Below, piece after piece: positions 24,586-33,978 of a stretch of DNA of 64,000 nt. Position 1 is the stretch's first letter; every line of letters begins with the position of its first letter. Both the position numbers and the translations under genes were made by a program. The stretch covers positions 39,165-103,164 of the forward strand of contig MWCO01000014.1 of NCBI GenBank assembly GCA_002070115.1, read 5' to 3'. The stretch is from Deltaproteobacteria bacterium ADurb.Bin207. Its GTDB lineage: Bacteria; Myxococcota_A; Polyangia; Polyangiales; Polyangiaceae. Under the pieces are notes generated by a model. That model made no database searches. It saw only the letters and a program-made list of their open reading frames with translations, and was not told the origin of the DNA.

Positions 24586-25476
24586 TCACCCGGCCAGAGC
24601 ACGCTGCAGACTCATCCGCCACGGTGGCAACCGTATTCCAAGTCGCTCGAACGCAAGGTTCGTGTTCAAGTTCACTCGTTCGGGTCGACAAACCGACGAT
24701 GCCAGTTCAGGTGATGTGATAGGGACAATGTGTCGAACCAGATGCTCGCTACGTCGAGGGTCGAGCGACAAGACCGCCTGCGCGAGTTCGAAACGAGAGC
24801 ACATTCCTTGTCCTGCCAGATGATACACACCACGCCATGCGCGCCATGCTTCGAACCCACCGCGCTGCCCCTGAAGTCGGCTCGACAACAAGGCCACGGC
24901 CTCTGCCAAATCCCTGCAAAACGTAGGATTTCCCCGCTGATCCGTGACCACCGAAACCACGGGCCGTGAGCGTGCCAGGCGTAGGATCGTAGACACGAAG
25001 TTATGCGTACGCATTCCATAAACCCACGCCGTTCTCAGTATCAACGCGGGAGCATCCGCCTCGATTAGCGCTCTCTCCCCCTCGAGTTTCGTTCGACCAT
25101 AAGCATTCAAAGGACAAGGAGTATCCCCTTCCTCATACGCTCCGTCCTTGCGTCCATCGAACACATAATCCGTGGAGAAGTGAATCAATCCGAAACGCCT
25201 CTTTTTCGCTTGTTCACCTAGTATTCCGACAGCTCGTGCATTGACAGCATGCGCCTGGGCTTCCTTGGCTTCCGCCTCCTGTACGTTGGTGTAGGCTGCA
25301 CCGTTGACAACGACATCCGGCTGCCAGTTTTGCAACATCGCGATCAGGGCATCCGAATCGGTGATATCGAGCTGCCCACGCGTCAAAGCCAGCACCTCTG
25401 CCGTCAATCGCAGAACCGCGGCGCATTCGAAACCCACCTGCCCCCCGGCGCCGAGGACGAGCACTCGCATCGTCAT
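24586..25476 (-). CDS. dTDP-4-dehydrorhamnose reductase-like (RmlD family)
   Basis: A 296-residue short-chain reductase. GAGGQVG binds NAD(P)H, STDYVFDG and NAYGRTKLEGE (YxxxK) are the RmlD signatures, and LRTAWVYG follows. It would reduce a dTDP-4-keto sugar to dTDP-L-rhamnose or a relative; rmlA, B and C are not in this window, so the exact sugar is uncertain. The start overlaps the stop of the upstream CapD-like gene by 4 bases (ATGA), so they are translationally coupled. A second ATG lies two codons later. Confidence 0.85.
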   Translation of the reverse strand: MTMRVLVLGAGGQVGFECAAVLRLTAEVLALTRGQLDITDSDALIAMLQNWQPDVVVNGAAYTNVQEAEAKEAQAHAVNARAVGILGEQAKKRRFGLIHFSTDYVFDGRKDGAYEEGDTPCPLNAYGRTKLEGERALIEADAPALILRTAWVYGMRTHNFVSTILRLARSRPVVSVVTDQRGNPTFCRDLAEAVALLSSRLQGQRGGFEAWRAWRGVYHLAGQGMCSRFELAQAVLSLDPRRSEHLVRHIVPITSPELASSVCRPERVNLNTNLAFERLGIRLPPWRMSLQRALAG

Positions 25477-27476
25477 ACGGCCACGAGAGGCAACGATGGA
25501 GTGGGAGTGGAATGTCGATCGGGGACAACGCTCGGCGGGCGCTCGGTGGCATCCGGTTGCATTTCCGGGATCATGTTGCCAAGGGCTTGCCGGACTTGCT
25601 GAGCGCTCGTGGATGAGGTGAATTGGGCAAGTTCCTCGAGGTTTCGCGTGACCTGGGTCAGAGCACATCCTTTGAGTTTGCCCACGAAGATTTTGGGATG
25701 ACGGGTGGTGTTCATCTTCTCCGCATCGAAGCCAAGTTCTTCAAAGAGCTTTTCTCCAGGACGAACCCCCGTGTATACGATGGGGATATCCACATCGGGT
25801 TCGAATCCGCTCAGACGGATGAGATCTCGTGCGAGATCGGCGATCTTGACGGGCGTTCCCATGTCCAGCACGAAGATTTCTCCGCCATCACCCATGGCGG
25901 ATGCTTGCATGACGAGTTGGCAGGCTTCTGGGATGGTCATGAAGTAACGCTTCATTTCCGGGTGGGTCACGGTCACCGGACCGCCTGCTTCGATTTGTTT
26001 TTGAAAGATGGGGATGACCGAGCCCGCGGACCCGAGAACATTGCCGAATCGGACCGCGACATACTTGGTTTTGGATCGTTGGGACAGAGATTGGACATAC
26101 ATCTCCGCCACCCGTTTGGATGCACCCATGATCGAAGTGGGATTGACCGCCTTGTCGGTGCTGATCAACACGAACGCATCACAGTTGTGCCGATCGGCCG
26201 CGTCGGCCACCTTCTGCGTTCCAAACACGTTGTTTTTCAGCGCCTCGCCAGGATTCCACTCCATCATCGGCACATGCTTGTGAGCCGCCGCGTGAAACAC
26301 CACATGCGGACGATCTTGGGAAAACACGGCCTCGAGACGACGAGAGTCACAAACGTCGCAAATGCGAGGATGGATGTCGAGGTCCGGGAACGCATGGATG
26401 AGGTCTTGATGGATCGTAAATAGGTGAAATTCCGCGCGTTCGACGAGCGTCAGGGAAGCGGGATGAAATCGTGCGAGTTGACGGCATAACTCCGAACCAA
26501 TGGATCCGCCCGCACCCGTTACCAGCACCCGTTTTCCACGAACGAAGGATTCGATGAGGGGCGCATCCAAATCGATGGGGGCCCGCCCGAGCAAATCTTC
26601 GATCGATACCTCCCGAATGCGCGAAAGATTCACGGTGCCATCGAGGATCTCGAATACTCCCGGAATGATGCGAACAGGAAGATTCGCTTCGTCACAAACG
26701 TGTACGATCCGACGGATGGCCTCGCCTGGGGCGCTGGCTATGGTGATGAGAGCCTGATCGACGGCCTGTTTTTTGGCAATGGGACCCAATGCCGCGGTCG
26801 TGCCCAAGACAGGAATGCCGTGAATGACGAGTCCGGTTTTCGTGGTGTCGTCATCAAGAAACCCTACCGGTTTGATACCTAATTCCGTGCGGTTTGCGAT
26901 TTCACGAGCCACCAACGCTCCCGCGGCTCCCGCGCCCAGCAGAAGCGTACGCACTTGTTTGTCCTTTTTGGATAGCAAGGGATGGGAGAAACGCTCGGCC
27001 ACAATGCGCCGCAAGCCTCGAATCCCCACCGCCCCAGTGAAAGCAAGGAATGCGTCGATGAAAATGACTCCCATCGGAATGACGGCGTATTCGGCATACC
27101 CAAAGTGAGGCTTGATCTCTATCGAACCATGACGAACGAAAAGGAGAAATCCGTTGGCAACCCCAAAAGCGAGTCCAAATCGAATGACCTCGCGCAAGCT
27201 TATGTACCGCCAGGCAAACCGCGTCACCCCGGAAAAAAGCAGCACCAGAAATTGAAAGATGACAATGTAAGGTAGCGTAAACAGAAGCTTTTTTGTCATC
27301 AACAACGGAATTTGACCATCGAATCGAATCAGAAACGCCAGCGAATACGCGATGGCAAGCACCGCCAGGTCGATGACGATCAAAAACGAACGATGGGCAA
27401 ACCGTTGCATCATGCCGTAGACCCGCCGAATACTCGAAACGGACAATGAGATGCCCCAGTGACGGGATGTGTTCAT
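25473..27476 (-). CDS. CapD/WbpM/FlaA1-type nucleotide-sugar 4,6-dehydratase, membrane-bound
   Basis: A 667-residue protein with four or five N-terminal membrane helices (about 20-170), a CoA-binding-like Rossmann unit (GAGAAGALVARE) and a second, catalytic Rossmann domain (VTGAGGSIGSELC). STDKAVNP and MGASKRVAE replace the usual YxxxK with MxxxK, as in PglF/WbpM. The expected reaction is UDP-GlcNAc to a 4-keto-6-deoxy sugar, the first step towards bacillosamine or QuiNAc. The start is uncertain: 27476 is taken; ATG at 27413 is also possible, while the longest frame (27608) would overlap the divergent gene. Coupled to the RmlD-like gene. Confidence 0.88.
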   Translation of the reverse strand: MNTSRHWGISLSVSSIRRVYGMMQRFAHRSFLIVIDLAVLAIAYSLAFLIRFDGQIPLLMTKKLLFTLPYIVIFQFLVLLFSGVTRFAWRYISLREVIRFGLAFGVANGFLLFVRHGSIEIKPHFGYAEYAVIPMGVIFIDAFLAFTGAVGIRGLRRIVAERFSHPLLSKKDKQVRTLLLGAGAAGALVAREIANRTELGIKPVGFLDDDTTKTGLVIHGIPVLGTTAALGPIAKKQAVDQALITIASAPGEAIRRIVHVCDEANLPVRIIPGVFEILDGTVNLSRIREVSIEDLLGRAPIDLDAPLIESFVRGKRVLVTGAGGSIGSELCRQLARFHPASLTLVERAEFHLFTIHQDLIHAFPDLDIHPRICDVCDSRRLEAVFSQDRPHVVFHAAAHKHVPMMEWNPGEALKNNVFGTQKVADAADRHNCDAFVLISTDKAVNPTSIMGASKRVAEMYVQSLSQRSKTKYVAVRFGNVLGSAGSVIPIFQKQIEAGGPVTVTHPEMKRYFMTIPEACQLVMQASAMGDGGEIFVLDMGTPVKIADLARDLIRLSGFEPDVDIPIVYTGVRPGEKLFEELGFDAEKMNTTRHPKIFVGKLKGCALTQVTRNLEELAQFTSSTSAQQVRQALGNMIPEMQPDATERPPSVVPDRHSTPTPSLPLVAV

Positions 27477-27601
27477 ACTACATGGTGCAGGTCCGTTCCA
27501 GATATTCTTCCAGCGATTGCCTGCCTTCCGAGCATCGCGCGACAGCAACGGAAGAATCTCCAATCCCTCTTTCGGCCTGGTGCTAGGCTCCCGATTTACC
27601 C

Positions 27602-28741
27602 ATGACACGTGTCTATCTTTCTCCCCCCCACATGGGCGGTGAAGAGCTGCGCCTCGTCGAAGAAGCTTTCGAAACCAATTGGATCGCCCCCCTCGGGCCC
27701 CATGTCGATGCTTTCGAGCAGGAGATGGCGCTGAAAATCGGTGTGCCTCATGCTTGCGCCCTGTCGAGCGGCACCGCGGGACTGCACTTGGCCCTGCTGA
27801 TGCTCGGCATAGGGCGCGACGATGAAGTCGTTACCTCGACACTCACGTTTTCAGCGACAGCCAACGCCATCACCTACGTTGGCGCACAACCCGTTTTCGT
27901 CGATTGTCATGCATCGACCTGGAACATGGATCCCGAGCTTCTGGCGGAATATCTCGAGAGGCGAGCAGGACAGGGCAAGTTACCCAAAGCCGTGGCGGTG
28001 GTGGATTTATATGGTCAATGCGCGGATTACGGTCCGTTGCAGGCAACGTGCGCGCGTTATGCCATCCCGCTTTTGGAGGATGCCGCCGAGTCCCTTGGAG
28101 CCACCTACCAAGGACGTTCCGCGGGTAGCTTCGGTGAGATGGCCGTCTTTTCATTCAACGGCAACAAGATGATCACCACCGCCGGCGGAGGGATGCTCGT
28201 ATCCCACAACAAAACCTATACCGATCGCGCTCGATTTCTGGCAACCCAGGCCCGCGACCCCGCCCCGCATTACCAACACTCCACCATCGGCTACAACTAT
28301 CGACTCAGCAACGTGCTTGCCGCGATCGGCCGGGGTCAACTTCGCGTGCTGGATGAACGCGTCGCGGCCCGTCGCGCCAACTTTTCCTTCTATCAATCCG
28401 CCCTCGGAGATCTTCCCGGACTGACGTTCATGCCAGAAGCCCCTTATGGCATGAGCACCCGTTGGCTCACGTGTATCCTCATCGATCCCGCCGCGTTCGG
28501 CGCGAGCCGCGAAGACATCCGCCTGGCCCTAGAAAAACAAGATATCGAGTCGCGTCCCGTGTGGAAACCCATGCATCTGCAACCCGTTTTTCAAGGCTGC
28601 GCGACCGTCGGCGGTGATGTCGCCGCCTCGTTGTTCGAATCCGGCCTTTGTCTGCCCTCCGGCTCCAGTCTATCCCTATCCGATAAACAACGTGTCGTCT
28701 CCATCATTCACGAAGTTCACGATGCGGCCCGTCGCGGATGA
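27602..28741 (+). CDS. DegT/DnrJ/EryC1/StrS-type sugar aminotransferase
   Basis: A 379-residue PLP enzyme. Lys189 in SFNGNKMITTAGGG is the expected Schiff-base lysine, LLEDAAES (Asp160) binds the pyridine ring, and ALSSGTAGLH binds the phosphate. The family transfers an amino group to 4-keto sugars, so it fits after the CapD-like dehydratase (PglE-like step: 4-keto to 4-amino sugar). The two genes are divergent and share a promoter region of about 125 bp. The N terminus MTRVYLSPPHMGGEE is typical. Confidence 0.9.
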   Translation: MTRVYLSPPHMGGEELRLVEEAFETNWIAPLGPHVDAFEQEMALKIGVPHACALSSGTAGLHLALLMLGIGRDDEVVTSTLTFSATANAITYVGAQPVFVDCHASTWNMDPELLAEYLERRAGQGKLPKAVAVVDLYGQCADYGPLQATCARYAIPLLEDAAESLGATYQGRSAGSFGEMAVFSFNGNKMITTAGGGMLVSHNKTYTDRARFLATQARDPAPHYQHSTIGYNYRLSNVLAAIGRGQLRVLDERVAARRANFSFYQSALGDLPGLTFMPEAPYGMSTRWLTCILIDPAAFGASREDIRLALEKQDIESRPVWKPMHLQPVFQGCATVGGDVAASLFESGLCLPSGSSLSLSDKQRVVSIIHEVHDAARRG

Positions 28742-28762
28742 CGTCGCTTACACCACCCAACG

Positions 28763-30727
28763 TCAGTCGTCGGTGGCCGCCGTGATGTTGAACAACACCC
28801 GGGAAGCATAACGAGAGGAACCTCCGGGGGTGGAACGCATCATCGCAAAACGCTCGGCCTGCACGACCTTTTGCAGCTTGACCTGAGGTGGCATGCCGTT
28901 GAGGCGAATGCCGTTGATGAAAAAGGTGGGTGTTGCACGAACCATGAGCTGCCCCGCCAGGTTGACGTCGCGCTCCACCACGGAACGATAGGTTCCCTTG
29001 CGAAGAGTGTCGGCTAAAGATTGCTTGTCCGCTCCTGCTTGTTCCGCCCATTGCAGCAATTCGTCTTGCTCCCGCTCGTCGCCATGCCGCGTGAGGGTCC
29101 CGAACACATCCCAAAAAACCTTTCGTCCCGACAGAGCCCACGAACCGACAGCGATCTGCGCCGCCGTCTCGGACGCGGCACCGTCCACGGGCAAATGCCT
29201 TATGCTCAAACGCACATCCGAAGGATATTCGGCGAGCAATTGGCTCATGGCTTTTTGCGCGCTTCCGCTGTGAGGGCACCGCATGTCCACGAACAACACC
29301 ACGGTGACGGGCGCATCACGGGTCCCGAATACGACCGTGTCGGCAAGTACGGGAACGAGCGCCGAAGCGTCTTCGGGATAAACCGCGAGGGCTTCCGACG
29401 ACGGTGGGCCCGCGGGTAGCTTGGGTACACTCGCATCCTCTTGCGAATCCTGAGCCAAAGGCTGTGGTGCATCCGGTAAAACAAGCGGTGGCGTGGGGGC
29501 TGCGGTTGGTGCCGTCAAGACCGGTGGCGATGAAGGAGGCGGTGGCGTAGGGGCGGCGGTTGGCACCGTCAAGACCGGTGGCGATGAAGAAGGCGATGTC
29601 GTGCTCTCAGCGACCTTCGGTGATGCGTTAGACATGTAGTAAAACACGGACCCGACTCCGCCTGCCAACAGCAGTGCGCCAAGGCCCACCAACGCATATA
29701 CAAACCAAGCATCCGCGCGTTTCGGCGCGGGTGCGTCGAAACGGAACAACGGAGCGGGCGTCGGCGCGGTTACGCGCGTTTGTTCTTGCGTGCTGGTGAC
29801 CCTTCGTTGTCCGAATAGGGATAGTTCCGGTGTTGGGGCCACTTCGGCAGGCTCGGGCTTGGACGGTTGTGTGAAAGGCGCTGGGATTGGGTCGTCGGCA
29901 GGTGCTGGCGCTGGACGATTGGCCTCGAAACGAGCTTCTGACAGTTTTCGCAGCAGGGTTTGCGGATCGAGGCGACGTTGCTGCGCCTGCGGATGAAGTG
30001 CTTCGGACAATACGGCTTCGATGGAAGGAGCCAGCCCATGTCCCTTGGCTTCGGGCAAAACCGTTTGGTCTTGCGATCCCACTCGTTTTCCCAGCAATAG
30101 TTCCAAAACGATCCACGCCAAGGCGTACGTATCCGTTTCCGGAGTGGGTGCGGTGGGGTGCGGGAGGGATAGCTCGGGAGGACGTCTCGACACGGAAAGC
30201 GCATGGCACGCTCCGGGAGGACCCTGTAACCCCATCGCGAGGTCCGACCATCCGAATGCGGATAGATCGGAACCCAGGACATCGAAACGCAACGCGCTCG
30301 GTTGTACCGCGCCATGAACCATTCCTTGGTCATGAAGGGCTTGAAGAGCACGCGCGATCGGTTCGAGCAATCCCAGAACGGAATCAATGGATGCTGGTTT
30401 TCCCTCTTGCAACCGTGACTCCAAGTTTGGGCATGGATCGCCAGCGTGAACCATCGCAAGACGAGGAACATTGTCCACGATGACCCTTCCCGCCGCACGA
30501 GGAGCCAAAAGAGCCTGGATACCGACCGCATGACGAGCCAGCCGCGTCAATTCCGTGGGTAACGACTCCAGTTGCGCGTCACTCACTTCAATGAGCAGGC
30601 TGATGCGAAGGGTACCTATCGAGCCGTCGGGGGCGAGCGCACGAAAGGTGGCCACCGCATCATCGACCGCCACCAGCGAATCGAGCCGATGCCCGGACAG
30701 CACGGTTGTTCCCAGGAGGTGGTCCAT
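28763..30727 (-). CDS. Pseudokinase - membrane helix - DsbA-like domain fusion
   Basis: A 654-residue protein with three parts. Residues about 1-265 have the shape of a Ser/Thr kinase, but the active site is lost: LRISLL where the VAIK lysine should be, MVHGAVQPSAL for HRDLKPEN, SAFGWSD for DFG. A Pro/Ala linker leads to one membrane helix (about 341-363), then a Pro-rich stalk with a duplicated 18-residue unit. Residues about 465-625 form a thioredoxin-fold DsbA-like domain (APVTVVLFVDMRCPHS, cis-Pro loop ATPTFFING). The CxxC is CPHS (Cys484, Ser487), so only one thiol is left. It is probably a signalling or binding protein, not a kinase or an oxidase. Function unknown. Confidence 0.8.
   Translation of the reverse strand: MDHLLGTTVLSGHRLDSLVAVDDAVATFRALAPDGSIGTLRISLLIEVSDAQLESLPTELTRLARHAVGIQALLAPRAAGRVIVDNVPRLAMVHAGDPCPNLESRLQEGKPASIDSVLGLLEPIARALQALHDQGMVHGAVQPSALRFDVLGSDLSAFGWSDLAMGLQGPPGACHALSVSRRPPELSLPHPTAPTPETDTYALAWIVLELLLGKRVGSQDQTVLPEAKGHGLAPSIEAVLSEALHPQAQQRRLDPQTLLRKLSEARFEANRPAPAPADDPIPAPFTQPSKPEPAEVAPTPELSLFGQRRVTSTQEQTRVTAPTPAPLFRFDAPAPKRADAWFVYALVGLGALLLAGGVGSVFYYMSNASPKVAESTTSPSSSPPVLTVPTAAPTPPPPSSPPVLTAPTAAPTPPLVLPDAPQPLAQDSQEDASVPKLPAGPPSSEALAVYPEDASALVPVLADTVVFGTRDAPVTVVLFVDMRCPHSGSAQKAMSQLLAEYPSDVRLSIRHLPVDGAASETAAQIAVGSWALSGRKVFWDVFGTLTRHGDEREQDELLQWAEQAGADKQSLADTLRKGTYRSVVERDVNLAGQLMVRATPTFFINGIRLNGMPPQVKLQKVVQAERFAMMRSTPGGSSRYASRVLFNITAATDD
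29487..29594 (-). repeat. Two 54-bp tandem repeats in the stalk of the pseudokinase fusion
   Basis: 29487-29540 and 29541-29594 are near-identical units that encode two copies of a Pro/Ala/Thr-rich stretch of 18 residues (SSPPVLTxPTAAPTPP type). The copy number may vary between strains. Confidence 0.85.
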
Positions 30728-30839
30728 CGTGATCCAATCTTCCTTTGCGAATTGCCTGTCCAGCCCCTCGTTTGCTTACCGAATGACTTCTGCCGAAGGC
30801 TTTGGTTTCGCTAGCTGTAACATATTGATTTTACATATT

Positions 30840-31769
30840 TTAATGACTCACTAACGGCTCTTCCAACGCGATTCGCAATTCCGCGCCGAGCTGCTTTCCT
30901 AGCGTGCCGGCTTGCTGCTCGGTGGCAGGCCACGGCTCACGTATTTCCATCCAGCGAACCCGCGATGCATCGGGTGTGGCGAGCATGGCGCGAAGCCAAA
31001 TTTTCCCCTCTTCGTCCCGACAGGCATACGCCGCGATCGGCACTTGGCACGAGCCTTCTGCCGCGATCATGACGCCACGCTCGGCTGCCACCGCCGTGGC
31101 CGTTTCGGAGTCATGAAGGGTAGACAACAGAGCCATCGTAGATGCATCGTCGCTTCGACACTCGATGCCGAGAGCGCCTTGGCCCACCGCTGGCAAGCTT
31201 AGTTCGGGCGGCAATACCTGGGTGGCCCGATCGTGCAATTGCAAGCGTCGAAGCCCAGCCCATGCCAACACGGTGGCGTCTACGACCCCTTCTTGTACCT
31301 TGCGCAATCGTGTATCGACATTGCCTCGCAGCGGTTCGAAACGCAAATCCGGGCGTGCCTTCGCCAACATGATGCGTCGTCGAGCACTCGAAGTTCCTAC
31401 ACGAGCCGCGTGCTCGATTTGGCTCAAGTCATGTCCGTATCGGGATACAAACACGTCTCGCGGATCTTCCCGTTTGGGAATACAAGCCAGAACGAGCCCG
31501 GGGGCCAGCTCCCCGGGAACGTCTTTGATGGAGTGGACCGCGAAATGCGCTTTGCCGTCGATCAGGGCTTGTTCGATCTCTTTGACGAACAACCCCTTAC
31601 CTCCGATTTCCGTCAGGGGCCGATCTTGAACCCGGTCCCCCGTGGTGATCACATGCAGTTCGTCAATTGATAGGTCGTGGGCTTGTGCGAGCCGCGATGC
31701 GAAGGCTCTCGATTGCGCGAGGGCGAGCATGGATCGCCGTGTCGCCATGATGAGGCGTGTGGGGATCAC
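30840..31769 (-). CDS. hemC: Porphobilinogen deaminase (hydroxymethylbilane synthase)
   Basis: A 309-residue enzyme joining four porphobilinogens into hydroxymethylbilane. Cys241 in AEGSCQVP holds the dipyrromethane cofactor, and HSIKDVP (Asp83) is the catalytic region. Start: GTG at 31769, overlapping the hemA stop (GTGA), which suggests coupling; an ATG seven codons later (31748) is the alternative. Downstream is an AT-rich 112-bp gap (30728-30839) with no clear terminator. Confidence 0.96.
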   Translation of the reverse strand: MIPTRLIMATRRSMLALAQSRAFASRLAQAHDLSIDELHVITTGDRVQDRPLTEIGGKGLFVKEIEQALIDGKAHFAVHSIKDVPGELAPGLVLACIPKREDPRDVFVSRYGHDLSQIEHAARVGTSSARRRIMLAKARPDLRFEPLRGNVDTRLRKVQEGVVDATVLAWAGLRRLQLHDRATQVLPPELSLPAVGQGALGIECRSDDASTMALLSTLHDSETATAVAAERGVMIAAEGSCQVPIAAYACRDEEGKIWLRAMLATPDASRVRWMEIREPWPATEQQAGTLGKQLGAELRIALEEPLVSH

Positions 31770-33160
31770 GACGCTTCCTCCGGATGGGCATCTCGGTATT
31801 CCAAAGACCGGGAGATGGGAGCGGTGTCGGAATGGGCGGTGGGAGGCAACGAGGGAGAACGAGAAGAGGCTGGTATTTCATGGGGATCGATGCCGAATAA
31901 TTCTTGAATGGCATCGACCAGCGTTCTTGCGTTACCCTCGGCCGCCGCGGATTTCAAACGTATCGTGGGTTGATGGGTCAGTTTTTTGACCGCGGCCGAT
32001 AGCATTCCCTCCAAGGCTTTTCTTTCCGCCTCTCCCAAGTGCTTGAGCTTGCCATGAAGGCTTTTGTCAAGTTCCGCATCGAGCACCGCTCGGATTTGGT
32101 TTCGCAAAGCCACGATGGTCGGCGTCACCTGCAACGAGTCCTGCCACACGTAAAAAGCATCCGCTTCCTCCGCCACGATTCGCTCGGATATCTGTGCTTC
32201 TTTGAATCTGTCTCGCAATGTCGTGGCTGCCATCTTCGATAGGTCATCGATATCATAAAGATACACGCCATCGATCTGGTTGCTTCGCGGATCCACATTG
32301 CGCGGAACGGCAATATCGATGACGAACAGGCTTCGTCCTTTGCGCTTTCGCTGAATCGGAGCAAGCCATTGTGGCGTGAGCAAATAGTCCTGACTGCCTG
32401 TGCTTGCAATGACCACGTCGGTTTCCAATAGCGCGTCCTGAAGTTGATTCCACTGGCGAGCAGAGCCGTGGAAGTGCTCGGCGACGATCTGGGCTCGTTC
32501 GAGACTTCGATTGACGACGACCAGACGTGCGCCCGCATCACAAAGATGTCGGGCAGCAGCTTCCCCCATCGTTCCCGCGCCGATCAGCGTGACGACGCGT
32601 CGGTTCAATCCACCGAAGATTTGCTTGGCAAGTTCGACGGCGACACTGGATACGGAAACGGCTCCGGCTCCGACTTGGGTTTCGGAACGCACACGTTTTG
32701 CGACGTGGAAAGCCCATTCGATGGCTCTTCCGAGCAGCGGGCCAAGCGTGCCTTGGGCTGTGGCAAGATCGAAGGCGTCTTTGACTTGACCAAGGATCTG
32801 GGCCTCGCCCACCACCAGAGAATCGAGCGATGAACTGACGCGGAACAGATGCCGGACAGCCGCATCGCCGATGTAGTGGAATAAATATTGGTGCAACACG
32901 TCGCCAAGCTTTGGTCCCGCTTGCTCGGCCAAAGCCTGCTCGATGGTGGCGATGGTTTGCTGGGCCGCATCGTCTTCATGACGTCCGGTTGCCGCGTAAA
33001 TCTCGACGCGATTGCAGGTGGAGACGATGCAGATTTCGGCGATTTCGGGTAGCTCGTGCAGACTGGACAGCAGAGTTGGCAGCCGGTCGGCGGAAATGGC
33101 GATCCGTTCTCGCACGCCAATGGGCGCGGTTTTATGGGAGGCTCCCACGACGACAATCAT
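31766..33160 (-). CDS. hemA: Glutamyl-tRNA reductase
   Basis: A 464-residue enzyme for the first step of the C5 tetrapyrrole path, glutamyl-tRNA to glutamate-1-semialdehyde. The nucleophile Cys49 is in STCNRVEIY, GEAQILGQVK is the tRNA-site motif, and IGAGTMG begins the NADPH domain. The ATG at 33160 gives the standard MIVVVGASHKTAP start and overlaps the stop of the upstream membrane gene by 4 bases (ATGA). The C-terminal tail after about residue 430 is Pro/Ser-rich and lineage-specific. Confidence 0.97.
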   Translation of the reverse strand: MIVVVGASHKTAPIGVRERIAISADRLPTLLSSLHELPEIAEICIVSTCNRVEIYAATGRHEDDAAQQTIATIEQALAEQAGPKLGDVLHQYLFHYIGDAAVRHLFRVSSSLDSLVVGEAQILGQVKDAFDLATAQGTLGPLLGRAIEWAFHVAKRVRSETQVGAGAVSVSSVAVELAKQIFGGLNRRVVTLIGAGTMGEAAARHLCDAGARLVVVNRSLERAQIVAEHFHGSARQWNQLQDALLETDVVIASTGSQDYLLTPQWLAPIQRKRKGRSLFVIDIAVPRNVDPRSNQIDGVYLYDIDDLSKMAATTLRDRFKEAQISERIVAEEADAFYVWQDSLQVTPTIVALRNQIRAVLDAELDKSLHGKLKHLGEAERKALEGMLSAAVKKLTHQPTIRLKSAAAEGNARTLVDAIQELFGIDPHEIPASSRSPSLPPTAHSDTAPISRSLEYRDAHPEEAS

Positions 33161-33972
33161 GACCCCTCCCGAAACAGATAGAGGGTAAGCACGATCATCG
33201 CGAAAACAAATCCGACGAGGGTTCCATACGCGGCGCGACGACCTCGCCAACCAAGCGTGGCCCGCAGCAAAAGGACTGCTGAAAATACGGCCCAAGATGC
33301 ATAACTGATGAGCAGACGCACGATCTCCGTGGTTGTGCTCAGCGAGAGTTTAGCAATCCAAATCGTACCCGTGGCCGCTCCGAAGGAAGCCAGCAAAAAA
33401 CCCACGATGACAAAAATATGAGAGGCTCGATCGAGCGAATCGATGGGCGGCAGCCTTCCGAACACGGAAGCCCCCCGCTTGGTTTTGAGTTGCCGCTCTT
33501 GGACCAAGTACATGGTGGCGGACCCCGCCGCGAGCACGAAAAATGAATCGCCAAGAATGTTGGCGGCGATATGGACCGGCAACATTCCCGTGTGCAACGC
33601 GGGAACCACCGCGGGTTCGGCCATGAACCGGCCAGCCAACAAGAAAACGACAGCGACAGGCGCGACGAAAACCCCGAGACCGTAGATTCGCAGCACTCGA
33701 CGCGCGATGAGATAGACGAAAGCGGCGACGAGCCCTCCCATCGACACGCCGAAATGAATCGTTTTCATGGGGCAAACAGGCTGGGCAATGCCGGCAAGCC
33801 CCAACGCAAGAGCGTGTAACGAAACGCTACCGGCCAAAATCCACCGCGCTACGCGCAAGGCTTTTTCCCATCCACCCTGACGCGCCAGGTGAATGGCAAA
33901 GGCAATGGTGGCAGCGACATATCCAAGAGCCGCCAATCCCAGCACGATATCGGGCAGGAGCGCGTGATTCAC
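33157..33972 (-). CDS. CcsA/HemX-like membrane protein
   Basis: A 271-residue protein with about eight membrane helices. The central LPVHIAANILGDSFFVLA and the order before hemA match HemX/CcsA-type cytochrome c assembly proteins; the classic WWD Trp-rich motif is not evident, so it is closer to HemX than to a haem-handling CcsA. HemX is reported to influence hemA protein level in Bacillus. Start at 33972; 4-base overlap with hemA. Confidence 0.75.
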   Translation of the reverse strand: MNHALLPDIVLGLAALGYVAATIAFAIHLARQGGWEKALRVARWILAGSVSLHALALGLAGIAQPVCPMKTIHFGVSMGGLVAAFVYLIARRVLRIYGLGVFVAPVAVVFLLAGRFMAEPAVVPALHTGMLPVHIAANILGDSFFVLAAGSATMYLVQERQLKTKRGASVFGRLPPIDSLDRASHIFVIVGFLLASFGAATGTIWIAKLSLSTTTEIVRLLISYASWAVFSAVLLLRATLGWRGRRAAYGTLVGFVFAMIVLTLYLFREGS

Positions 33973-33978
33973 GGGAGA

